Assembly: GCA_963715045.1 (NCBI GenBank)
Contig: CAVQRC010000004.1
Coordinates: forward strand, 434,001 to 498,000
Origin: CAVQRC01 sp963715045
GTDB lineage: Bacteria > Planctomycetota > Planctomycetia > Pirellulales > Lacipirellulaceae
Reading direction: 5' to 3'
DNA: 64,000 bases
Of this stretch, positions 17,847-28,300 are shown piece after piece. Each line of letters begins with the position of its first letter. Positions within the stretch are counted from its first letter, which is position 1. The notes under the pieces were generated by a model. That model saw only the letters and a program-made list of their open reading frames with translations. It searched no databases and was not told where the DNA came from. The translations under genes were made by a program, and so were the position numbers.

Positions 17847-19723
17847 ATGCCCACCCCACCGGTCGCGGAATGGACTCGCACGATTCATCACGGCGATTGC
17901 ATCGCCGGCATGAACGCGTTGCCGCCCGGATCGATCCAGCTTGCGTTCGCCGACCCCCCCTTCAACATCGGCTACGACTACGACCAGTACGAAGACGACG
18001 TCGATCATCAGCAGTACCTCGACTGGTCGCAGCAGTGGATCGCGGCGGTCTATCGGGTCCTCGATCCGACCGGCGCGTTCTGGCTCGCGATCGGGGATGA
18101 GTACGCGGCCGAGCTGAAGCTGCTCAGCCAGCAGATCGGCTTTCACTGCCGCAGTTGGGTCGTGTGGTATTACACGTTCGGAGTCAACTGCACCCGCAAG
18201 TTCACGCGTTCCCACGCCCACCTGTTCCACTTCGTCAAAGATCCACGCCAGTTCACGTTTCGCGACGAAGATCTCGAGAATCGGATCCCGTCTGCCCGAG
18301 AGCTGGTTTACAACGACAAGCGGGCGAATCCCCGCGGCCGACTCCCCGACGATACGTGGATCATCCGTCCGGCGAACGTCGTGGGCACGATCATCGGCGA
18401 CGATCCAGAGCATTGGTGCCCCACGGATCTCAAACCGCCCTCGGACAACGATCAAACGTTCACGCTGCGACCGCAGGACATCGAGAACTGCTTTGCCTCG
18501 TCGGAAGACACGTGGTACTTCCCCCGGGTTGCCGGCACTTTCAAAGAGCGGGCCGGTTTCCACGGTTGCCAGATGCCCGAGCAGCTTCTCGGCCGCATCA
18601 TTCGCACCTGTTCGGACGACCGTGCGGTCGTCCTCGATCCGTTTGCCGGTAGCTGCACGACGCTGGCGGTCGCCAAGAAGCTGGGTCGGGAGTGGGTCGG
18701 ATTCGAACTGTCCGAGCAGTACGTTCGTTACGGTCGCGAACGGCTGGATGCGATTCGGGTGGGAGATCGCCTCGACGGCTCGCCGGAACCGACCAAGAGC
18801 GCACCGCGTACGGGCACATCAGCCAACGGCCGCCGGCAGAGTGGTCGCGGCGGTCGTGATGGCCGACAGAAGCAACTGTTCGCGGCCTACGAAGAGCAGG
18901 AACTGCAATACCAACAGGCCCAGCTCGAACTGACGCTGCAGGGTGTTGCCGAAGCGTTTCGTCTGACGCACGACGGTTACTCGGCCGATCGCGTGGTAGT
19001 CGATCCGGCCTTGAATGCGGCGTTCATCGCGGTCTGTGAGCGATTCGGCCTGGCCGGCGATCCGCGGACCTTCAATACGCTGCTGTTTCACCTCCGCGGG
19101 GCAGGGCAGCTCGTCGGGATTGAGACGCCGCGGCAGACGACCATCGCGTGGGAGGAGCTCGACGCCTGGATCGATGCGAGCGAGATGGCCCTGCAGACGA
19201 TGCTCGACGACGGCAGTGCCGCGAGTCTCGACGAGATCCTGTGCGACCCGGAACTGGCCTCGACGTTCGACGCCCGGGCCGCCAGCCTGGCGGCCGGACA
19301 CGCTCCGCTCGAGTACCGCTGGGCAGCCCTCGAATTCCGCCGCGCTGCCGAACTGGCTCGCGGCAGGGCCGCGATCCTCGATCCCCCCTGCCGGTGGCAG
19401 TCGATCGGTCCACTCTGCGACCTGGATCGCGCCGCGATTCCCGCCGGGGCCGGCGCTATCGGATCGTCGAGCCGGGGGGAGAGGTTGCCTACGTGGGCGA
19501 GACGACCGATCTCCGCCGCCGCATAGAGCGGCACTGCCGCGTTGCTCTGGACGCCTCCTGGATGCCCGTCGCAACGCCCGCTTGCCACCTCGAAATCCTC
19601 CCGCGGGACCTCACCGCGGCAGGCCCGCTCGTCTGGCAATGCTGCCTGGTGAGACAATGCCCGCAGCGGCCACCCCTCAATTCCAGCGAGCTGTGGCAGC
19701 CGCGTGAAGTTCCTGACCCCTGA
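17847..19723 (+). CDS. DNA methyltransferase (beta class) with GIY-YIG-like C-terminal domain, apparent frameshift
   Basis: The start is ATG 17847, directly after the octamer array (MPTPPVAEWTRTIHHGDC). Motif IV is FADPPFNIGYDY (about residue 32). Motif I comes later as LDPFAGSCTTLAVAKKLG, with VGFELSEQYVRYG after it. The order IV then I marks a beta-class amino-methyltransferase (N6-adenine or N4-cytosine). A ~220-residue extension of unknown fold follows (QLELTLQGVAEAFRL). After a frame change near 19440-19460 comes YRIVEPGGEVAYVGETTDLRRR, which matches the GIY...YVG...R pattern of GIY-YIG nucleases. The frame change needs one missing base. It could act in restriction-modification or as an orphan methylase; no separate restriction gene is present. 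Confidence 0.75.
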
Positions 19724-19743
19724 CGGCCGGTGGAGCGATTGCC

Positions 19744-20655
19744 ATGAAGCGGACACCAAGCGGGTTTACGCTCGTCGAACTGCTGGTCGTGATTGCGATC
19801 ATCGGAATCCTTGTCGCCCTCCTGCTGCCCGCGGTCCAGGCCGCCCGCGAGGCCGCCCGTCGCACGCAGTGCATCAATCATCTCAGGCAACTCGCACTCG
19901 GCTTTCACAATCACGACGCCGCGACCGGTATCCTCCCCACGGGTGGCGAGCAGTACTGGGTCGGCCGCTCGTGGAACAACGGCATCCCCGACTCGGCCCC
20001 CGCGCAGACCTGGGGCTGGGGCTACCAGATCCTCCCGTTCATCGAAGAGCAGAGCGTGTGGGATCTCGAAAGCGACGACGACGTCAAGGCCGCCCTGATT
20101 GACATCTATTACTGCCCCAGTCGCCGCGCGCCGGCCCTCATCGATGGCCGGGCGATGACCGACTACGCCGGCAACGCCGGAGCCAACAACCTCGGCAACA
20201 ACGGCTGGGGCATGCTCGGCAACGGCCGCGACGGCGTCGTGGTCCGCCGCCCCGAAGCAAGCGATCGGAACCGCGGTCCCGCCGTGTCGCTGGGCGTGCA
20301 GATTACCGACGGCACATCCAGGACGGTGATGCTTGGCGAGAAGTGTCTCAACATCGGGCTGATCGGTTTGAACCAGACCGACGACGACAGTGGCTACTGG
20401 GACGGGTGGGATTGGGACATCGTACGCTGGGGCTATTTCCAGCCCGAACCCGACTGGCACGACGATCGTCCGTCGGCCGCCCACAGCGGCAATGTTTCGC
20501 TGCACGGTGCGTTCGGTTCCTCGCATCCGGGGATCTTTCAGGTGGCCTTCGCAGATGGCTCGGGTGGCAACGTCCGCTACGAAATCGACAAGACCGTGTT
20601 CGAACTCCTGACATCGCGTGACGATGGCTTGACCGTCTCGGACGACGAGCTCTAG
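19744..20655 (+). CDS. DUF1559 pseudopilin-like protein
   Basis: This encodes 303 aa and the frame is intact. The N-terminal prepilin signal is SGFTLVELLVVIAIIGILVA, with LLPAVQAAREAARRTQC beyond it. Family landmarks are a YYCPSRR segment in the middle and SSHPGIFQVAFADGS (H-x9-DG) near the end. GGTGGAG precedes the ATG by a normal spacing. It lies 20 bp after the methyltransferase gene and is followed at once by a lipoprotein gene in the same direction. Pairing of DUF1559 with a small carboxypeptidase-regulatory-like lipoprotein is common in planctomycetes. Function is unknown. Confidence 0.9.
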   Translation: MKRTPSGFTLVELLVVIAIIGILVALLLPAVQAAREAARRTQCINHLRQLALGFHNHDAATGILPTGGEQYWVGRSWNNGIPDSAPAQTWGWGYQILPFIEEQSVWDLESDDDVKAALIDIYYCPSRRAPALIDGRAMTDYAGNAGANNLGNNGWGMLGNGRDGVVVRRPEASDRNRGPAVSLGVQITDGTSRTVMLGEKCLNIGLIGLNQTDDDSGYWDGWDWDIVRWGYFQPEPDWHDDRPSAAHSGNVSLHGAFGSSHPGIFQVAFADGSGGNVRYEIDKTVFELLTSRDDGLTVSDDEL

Positions 20656-20667
20656 CTTGAGAGGGAC

Positions 20668-21111
20668 GTGACCTTGGCGGCTCTGATGCGGCATTCTGCG
20701 GAACGTTTGTTCGGGTCAGCCGGTTGGTCCACTGTCGTATTGCTTGGGTTGTGCTGGGTGGGCTGCGGCGGCGACAGCGAGATCCCGCGGTACGAGCTGT
20801 CGGGTACGGTGACGTTCCGCGGCGAGCCGGTACCCGCCGGCTACATTGAATTCACGCCCGATCGCGGAGCGGGAAATCCGGGACCTGGTACGCAGGCCGA
20901 CATCGAAGGGGGGCGTTATGCCACGCGGCCCGGTCGCGGCAGTATCGGCGGGCCGCACGTGTTGGCCGTGTACGGTTACAACGGTGTTCCCGTACAGCAG
21001 GGACCCGTGGTGAACCCCCTGGGCACGCCGGTCTGCCAGTTCCAGGACGTACCCGCCGAGCTCCCCCGCAGCGATGGCAGCTACGACATCGAACTCCCGC
21101 TGCCGAAGTAG
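20668..21111 (+). CDS. Small lipoprotein with carboxypeptidase-regulatory-like fold
   Basis: This encodes 147 aa from a GTG at 20668; an in-frame ATG at 20686 is an alternative. The signal (VVLLGLCWVGCGGDS) carries a lipobox with Cys at about residue 33. The mature part has YELSGTVTFRGEPVPAGYIEF, the start typical of planctomycete carboxypeptidase-regulatory-like/transthyretin-like lipoproteins, and ends SDGSYDIELPLPK. It follows the DUF1559 gene with a 12-bp gap and is probably cotranscribed. It is likely an envelope protein; no activity is known. Confidence 0.8.
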   Translation: MTLAALMRHSAERLFGSAGWSTVVLLGLCWVGCGGDSEIPRYELSGTVTFRGEPVPAGYIEFTPDRGAGNPGPGTQADIEGGRYATRPGRGSIGGPHVLAVYGYNGVPVQQGPVVNPLGTPVCQFQDVPAELPRSDGSYDIELPLPK

Positions 21112-21531
21112 GCTTGGGATCCGCAAGAACACCGCGGCCAGCAAGCCGACCGAGGTCCTGCCCCTGCCCCTGCTCGTGCTCGTGCTCGTGCTCGTGCTCA
21201 GGCCGCAGGCCGGTACTCGTACTCGAAACGCCACGGGCACGAAGGATTACTCGGGGGCTGCTCTGAACGACTTCGAGACGAGCCGCTTGCCGCCCTTGAT
21301 GAGTACGAGTACGAGTACGAGTACGAGTACCGCTTCGCTGAGCACGAGCACGAGCAGGAGGGTGGCGTGCAACGCAAATCGATTCCCGGGCACTCAGCAG
21401 GCGCCATTTGTGCCGGCACTCACGCCGCAAATCGGTGCTCGGTAGCCTTTGCTGTTTTAGAAGGGTCCGTCGGAGTGATTCGCACCATCTGAATGCCTGC
21501 GGTTTGGCTTTAGTGAACTCGCCGATGGGGT
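21112..21531. other. Intergenic: inverted hexamer arrays
   Basis: No gene is seen. Bases 21173-21357 hold an inverted pair of hexamer arrays (separate entry). The rest, 21380-21531, shows nothing recognisable. Confidence 0.6.
21173..21357. repeat. Inverted hexamer-repeat arms around a ~75-bp centre
   Basis: The left arm is (ctcgtg)n at 21173-21199 then 'ggtactcgtactcg' to about 21225. The right arm is (gagtac)5 at 21301-21330 then 'gagcacgagcacgag' to 21357. The right arm is the reverse complement of the left arm in the same word order, so the locus can fold into a long imperfect hairpin. Confidence 0.75.
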
Positions 21532-22024
21532 TCAGAGATACTTGAGAAGCAATCGACCATCACTGAGCCCATCGACGTTTTGCAAGACTTCTTCGAATGC
21601 GTCTCGATAACGCTCCCGGATTTCGTTGTTGATGCCGTATTTCCGAAAGAATTCGTTTGAAGGCAGGGTCATACCTAGTAGCTGTTCGTTTCTCCTGAAT
21701 CGCAGAAATGCGAAAGGGTGTTTCGTACTCAGACAAATCACAGTCATACGCAGAAAAGTTAATCGCACTTTCTGCATCTGCAAGGTCGAACAGCTTGCTT
21801 GCAAGTGACTTAAGGCCTTCTTTGCTCACCATTCTCTCAAAACGGTCGAAACTTCCGAACTCTCCCGTCAGCCACTCTCCGAATTCGAGGTGTCCGTCTT
21901 GAGAAATGATCAGCTTAATCGTATGGACTTTAGACGAAGGCGGCAGTGCCGTAGCGATGAGTAAATCATCGCTCGTCAGATTTAGACGTGCGCCCGAGCG
22001 ATTCTGTTTAAGTCGTTCTCTCAT
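21532..22024 (-). CDS. Putative immunity protein of the RHS toxin, apparent frameshift
   Basis: The start is ATG 22024, which overlaps the end of the toxin frame (stop at 22008) by 17 nt, indicating translational coupling. The first frame (MRERLKQNRSG, then HLEFGEWLTGEFGSFDRFE and LFDLADAESAINF) passes into a second frame that ends at 21532 (EFFRKYGINNEIRERYRDAF, LSDGRLLLKYL). One extra A in the AAA at 21656-21658 explains the switch (FNEFFRKYG after correction), giving a protein of about 163 aa. There is no signal peptide or membrane segment, so it is cytoplasmic, as expected for an immunity protein. Codon and base use are more AT-rich than neighbouring genes. I do not recognise the family; the immunity role is inferred from position. 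Confidence 0.65.
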
Positions 22025-22330
22025 GAATCGGTCTCAGGGGATCGCCTTTGAAGATGCTGTAATAGACCTCAAGTGACGGGCCGAACGCGTCTGAAAGTTT
22101 CCCGATACAGTTAGCTCGAGTGGTCCCACAAGGATATCGATCGCTAAAAACTCTCAAGACTTCGGCTTGCTTTCCCTGCGTCCTTGTAATCGTGTCGAAG
22201 TATGTAATTAGTCGTTCCTCGGAGTGCACACCGAGTTGAACACCGCGTATTTCAGGGACATTGACGAACTTAAGTGTCTTCGCTGGCCATCTATTACAGC
22301 ATCTGCCACAACGATATTTCGAAACTTCTT
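22008..22330 (-). CDS. Deaminase-like toxin tip of the RHS protein (shifted frame)
   Basis: Downstream of about 22288 the RHS protein continues best in another frame: AKTLKFVNVP, then GVQLGVHSEERLITYF, LRVFSDRYPCGTTRANC, LEVYYSIFKGDPLRP, ending HERTT at 22008. The H-S-E plus P-C-x6-C pattern with a strand-forming 'LRVFSDR' before it and 'VYYS' after it matches the zinc-dependent deaminase fold of polymorphic toxins, closest in my memory to the XOO_2897-like deaminase family. One missing base in GGCC at 22285-22288 joins it to the RHS frame. In the literal frame the protein instead ends at 22208 without these motifs. The predicted activity is deamination of nucleic acid or nucleotide in a target cell; this is inferred, not shown. 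Confidence 0.65.
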
Positions 22331-25300
22331 TGCAGTTGTGTTTCCCGGTAAGCGACGGCGATAGAGCTGAGCTTCTTCGAAGAGTCGAACTGCGGCGGAG
22401 GAAGTGCGGAAATGTGGAGGTGTGACGCCAACACTTTCCACGCGGAGGCCTTTGAGTCCTCCTGAGGACAGGGTAGCGGGATCGACGGTGAGCCGGAAGC
22501 CTGCGAAGCGTTGGGCGAGGCTGGCAGGGATTCTGTGGGCCGTATCGACGGAGAACTGAGCTGCGCGGGCAGCGGCCTGGTGGGCCGCAGCGACCGTGTT
22601 GCGTCCGGCGGCGGAAAGGGTCTGGCCAGCGTAGGCGACCGTCGTCGCGTAGCGGGGGACACCCGCCCGAAGGCCGGCCGAGGTGCCGACCAGTTGCACG
22701 CCGGCGATGGCGCCGGAGAGCCACCGCTGGCCGGTCGAAAGCGGCCCTCCGCCGAAGTCGCGTCCGGAGCGGGCGTCTTCGAGTGCCGAGACACCGACGT
22801 TGTCGGCGATGGCGGTGCCGGCGGCCGCGTAGGCGGCGTATGCGATTCCTCCGCCCGACGCCCGAACATTCTGGTAGTTGCTGGCAACGACCTGATTGTC
22901 CCAGAGCTTGAGGCGGTCCCACAGCGTGACGGTATGGCTGTCCCACATCGCTTCGAGGGCCGTGCGGGCGGCGTCGAGTTGTTCGTGGCCGAGGAGCGCC
23001 TCGAGCATGCGGGCCCGATTCTCGTAGCGGTCCGGATAGCGGGCGGCCAGTTGGGATTCGACCCGCAACTCCCGTGCGAATGCCTCGAGACGGTCCTGGT
23101 GGGGACGATCGCGGAATCGTCGTCCGCCTTCGATGCCGTAGGCGTTGATCCCGTCGTCGAAGAAATCCTGCGTCTGCCAGATCTCGAATGCCTGGGCGTA
23201 CGCGCCGTAGGCAGCGATCGACTCGAGGCCCCCGGCCAGCAGCGACCTCACGCCCTCCCCTGCTGTCCGCCCGGCCGTGACCACCGCCTGCCCCAGTTCC
23301 TGGAGCCCGGCGAGCAAACCGGCACTCGATGAGCGGTTGCCGGCCGATCCGTTGCCGAGGGTCGACGAGTCGACCAGCGTCGTGACGTGCTCGAGTGGAT
23401 TCCCCTGCTGCGTCAGGCCGCTCGGATCAATCCCGTTGAGCGGACTGTTGCCCACATAGCGATAGAGGTTCGCGTCGCCGGCCGCGAAACCGAGCGGATC
23501 TTCGCTGATGAAGCCGCCCGTGCCCGGGTCGAACCACCGTGCCCGGTAGTTGTAGAGGCCCGCATCCGGATCCCATTCACGGCCCGTGTAGGCGAACACG
23601 ATGTCGGCCGGTTCGGCGACCTGGCCCACGCTCGAGACCTGTCCGAAGGTGTCGTAAGCGAGTTGCTGACGCAGACTGCCCTGCTCGTCGACCGCCCGCT
23701 GGACCGATTGCTGATGGTCCGCGTACAGCCACAGCATTTCAGTGGACTCACCGGCCGCGTTGAAGACCTCGTCGGCAAGAACTTCATCCACCCGGGAACC
23801 GTGCAGATAGCGGTGCCGGAGCGTGCCGTCGCGGTCGAACGTGAGTGCTCGCTGTCCGTGTTCGTCGTACACATACGTTTCGCTGTCCACCAGACTGCCG
23901 TCAGCGGCGAATACGCGGCGGCCGACGCGAATATCGCCGGCGTCGTAGTCGTACTCGATCCGCTGCGTGGTCACGTGCTCGAGATTCTGCAGTTCGACTT
24001 TGACGAGCCGCTGGCGATGATCCCAGAAGTACAACGTCCGGTAGTCGTCCGCGGGCTGTGCGGCGACGCGGGTGCGGACCGTGCGGTTCCCGGCGGCGTC
24101 GTACTGATAGGAGAACTCACCGTCGCTCGAGAGCCGGTTGCCAGATTCGATGTGCGTCGCCGAGCCGGCTGCGACGAGCCGGTTGCCGCTGCCGTCATAC
24201 GTAAACGACTCTGCGGTCGCGGTCGCGGAAGTGACCTGCCCGGCCGCGTCGTACGCGAGCCGATTGGCTCGGAGTTCGTCGACGACCTCGATGATCCGAT
24301 CGGCCGCGTCGTACGCGTAGGAAAGAAATCCCGCCTCGGGGTCATGCCAGATGAACGCCAGACGGTCAGCGTCGTCATACGCGTAGGTCGTCGACAGTAC
24401 GGCGCCAGTATCGGTGGCGCGTTCGCTGTGAACTCGATTGCCAGCGAGATCGTACTGCCACGACACCCGCTTGTCGTGGGTCGCCGGGCCGGCCTGGGAA
24501 ATGGTTTCGACCTGGCCGAAGATGTCCGTCGTGACCCGCGTGGTGGCCTCGGTCGTCGCGGGGAATCGGCCCAGTTGTTCGACGCGTTCAAACGACCCCT
24601 GCGATTCGTCGTAAGTAAACGCCCACGTGACATAGACGGGGCTCTCGTTGGAGAAGGCGGTCGGATCGTAGTTGCGGAGAACCTGCAGCCGCCCGCGCTC
24701 GTCGAATTCGGTGGTCGTGTGCCGCTGGCCGTCGCTGGCCCGGGTGACGCGGCCGAGGCTGTCGTATTCCCAGGCCAGCACGTGGATCGGCTCGCCGAGT
24801 TCGTTCAACCACCGTTCTTCGGTAACACGATCGAGCTGATCGTAAGCAAACTCGCGGGTCCGCCCGTTGCGATCGACGATCCGCTGCACGTTGCCCTGAT
24901 CGTCGTATGCCGTCCACCGTGTGTCGCCGAGCGGACTGGTTTCGGCAACGCGACGATCCAGCCCGTCGTAACCGAACCGGGTGACGTTGCCGGTCGGATC
25001 GGTCACGCCAGTGAGATTCGAAACCTCGTCGTAGGCCATCTGCGTCGCATGCCCACGGGCGTCGATGACTTCGCGGGGGCGATCGAGCGGATCGTACACG
25101 TATTCGGTGGTCTCGCCCTCGGCGTTGGTTTCGAAGCGGACATTTCCGGCTGCGTCGTACTCGTAGCGATGCCACGACGACTCCTGCGGTTCCGCCGGTC
25201 CGTCCGGATCGGGAGGCTCCACGCTCACGAGCCGGTCGAGTGCGTCGAATTGATACGAAGTCCGCCGCCCCAGCGGATCGACGACGGCCACGACTCTGCC

Positions 25301-28300
25301 CGCCGCATCGCGGATGAAGTGCGTGGTTGCGGTGGCACCCTCACCACCGCGCGTTTCCGCGATTCGTTGGTTGCGTGCGTCGTAGGCATAGGTCGTGACG
25401 GGAGTCCGCAGATCGGTGCGATTACGGACTTCCACCAGATTGCCGGAATCGTCGTACCGCAGCGACGTTCGCAATTCGGACGCGGTTCGATAAGCTTCGA
25501 CGATCAAGGTCGGGCGATCGAGCGGATCGAATTCATATCGCGTTCGCGTACCGGCCGGGTCGGTGGTTTCAAACAGGTTTCCGACCGGGTCGTAACGAAA
25601 ACTGGATGCAGATTCGTTGACTCCCCCCGCATCGACGATCTCCCGGGCGACCTGGTCGAACGTGTTGTAACGGTAGGTCGTCGATCGCGGTCGTCCTCCA
25701 CGATGCTCGATCGTCTCGACGATTCGCCCGGCCGCGTCGTAGCGTGTCTCCACAATCGGTGAAGTCAACGGACCGCTGCCGTCCGGATCGGGGTCCATGA
25801 TTTCGCTCGGTCGACCGAGCAGGTCGTAGCTCGTCGTGGTTACCCGCCCGAGCTGGTCCCAGGCTGCGGTCTGATTTCCGGCTTCGTCGTAGGCGTAGGT
25901 CAGCGACGGATCGAGGGCCTCGATGCGGACGGCGTCGGCGATGGTAAAGCTCCCGCCGGAGCCCGGCGCGAGTCGAACTTGAAGCGTCCCCGAAGCGACA
26001 TACACGCCGTGAGCAAGAATCTGCCAGGCGGTTTGAGGCGTTTGTGCTTCGCCGGGCGATTGCGTTTGATCGACATCAACTACCGCGAGCCTGCGGTCGC
26101 CGTCGAACAGCAGGTACGGCGAGTCGGTCGTGCGATCGGAGCCGGTCGACCAGGTGGTGGAAACCCGGTAGCTGCCGGGCGGGAGATCGGAAAACGTCCA
26201 GACCGCGGATGAGACCGCGGTCTCGCCGGCGACGGCCATGTCGTTTCCGTAGGCGTCCTGGATCAGGTAAATCGACTCCCAGTCGCCCTCGGTGAGGAAA
26301 CCGGGATCACCATTGTCGATAATCTCGACCTGCCTGCGGGGTGTGCCGACAGCGGGTGGCGTCGCGCGGACGACCCGGGACAGGGCGTCATAGGCGTACG
26401 TCGTCACTCTCGGAGTGCCGTCGGCGGTCGGGGGTGCTACCTCGCGGATGAGATTGTCGCCGAGGTCGTAGGCGAATTGCGTCACCGACGAGGCCGCATT
26501 ACCGCCCGGACCGTCGGGGTCGGGGGCGATCGTTCTGACGCGGCGATTCAGTGCGTCGTACTCGTGTCGGGTCGTGTGCCCGAGCGTGTCCGTCGTCGCG
26601 ACGACGTTTCCCACCGCGTCATATTGGAAACGCTCTTCGGCCGCCGCAGTTGTCGTCGGCAGGATCCGGCGAGTCAGCCGGCCGAGGGCGTCATACGCGA
26701 AGCGAGTCGTGTTGCCGCCCGCGTCGGTGATGGCGATCATCTCGTCGAATGCGTTGTAAGCGATGGCCGTCCGAGTTCCTTCGCCAAGGCCGGACGACGC
26801 AGGGGGGGCAACCGACTCGATGCGGCGATTCAGTGCGTCGTAGGTATGAGTGGTGCGGCGGCCGAGCGGATCGATCTCGACGATCGTGTTTCCGACCGCG
26901 TCATAAACGGTCCGTGACACGGCCTCGACGCGCTCAATTCGCACTGCGTCGGCAATCGTGAAATGGCCGCCCGACCCGAATGCGAGTTCGATCGTCAGCT
27001 GGCCGCCGGTCAGCTGGATCGGGCCGCCGAGGTGTTCCCAGGTCGTGCCATCGGCGCGCAGGTCGTCGGGGACCTGGCGCTGGTCGATACCGCTGACCGT
27101 GGCGACGGGCGCGTCTCGATCGAACAGGCGATAAACGACATTGGCGGTGCGATCGGGGTATGCGGCCCAGGTCGCGGACACCTGGTACCGCCCCGGGCCG
27201 ACGTCCACCGACCACGTCGCGGTTCCGTCACCAGCGGCGTTCGCGACGGCATAGTTCCCGGAGAAGCTGGGAGGATTCGCGGGATTGGTGCTCCATCCGG
27301 GATCGGCCGAAAACCGTTCGCTGTCGCTGTTGTCGATCACGGCGGCCTGGAGTGATTCCACGCGGATCGCATCGGCCAGCGAGAAGGTGCCGCTACCGGT
27401 ACCGGGCTGCATCTCGACGCGAAGGCGACCGGAGTCGAGATAGAACGGGATCCCGAGGCGTTCCCAGTCGCTGCCGCGATCGACCAGATCGTCCGGGGGC
27501 TGCTGCTGGTCGACGACGACCGTCCGCACGTGGTCGTCGCCGTCATAGATGGCGAATGGAACCGATTGGCGGTTGGTCATCGCGGCCGGCCAGGTGGCGG
27601 CGACGAGGTACCATCCGGGCTCGAGGTCTGCCACGTTCCAGGAGACGGGGTCGACCTCGTCGCCGTTGCCGGCCGTGAACGTTCCACGAAAGGCCCGGTC
27701 GTGGGCGAGGTCGTTGGGGGACCAGCCGGTGGGGCGTTCGAACCGCGGATCGCGATCATCGATGTACGTCGCGGTCTGGACTGCGGTCGGCAGCGACTCT
27801 TCGACCACCCGCTGGACGGCGTCGTAACTGCGGCGAACCTCGCGGCCGACCGCATCGACGATCCGAACCACGTTGCCGGCCGAGTCGTACGCGAACGTCG
27901 TTCGCGGGGCGACGGCCGGCCCGTCCCGGTCGGGATCCGCTTGCTCCACGGCGATCTCGCGGCCCCGCGGATCACGCCGGGTGAGCGTCGCGGCTCCGCG
28001 CGGGTCGACCGAGACCGCCAACCGCCCGGCCGCGTCGTAAGAAAAGGTCGCCACGCCTCCGAGCGGATCGACCGTTGCCGCGAGTCGGTCGCGGACGTCG
28101 TAGTGGTGAGTCGTGACGGCTCCGAGCGGATCGGTGAGGCTCGTCAGATTTCCGTTCGCGTCGAAGCGGTGCCGCACGATGCGGGGAGGTTGACCCGGGC
28201 CGGGGGCCGGCTCGCGAATCTCGTTGCGGCGGCCATAAGCGTCGTAACCGTAGGTCGTGAGGTGCTCCGCCGCATCGCGGACCGCGATCACACGATCGGC

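Noticed and set aside
22208..22290. Literal RHS C-terminus ending at 22208 taken as the true end
   Set aside because: It cuts the protein before the HSE/PCx6C region and leaves the downstream frame, which overlaps the immunity start, unexplained. A one-base repair restores both.
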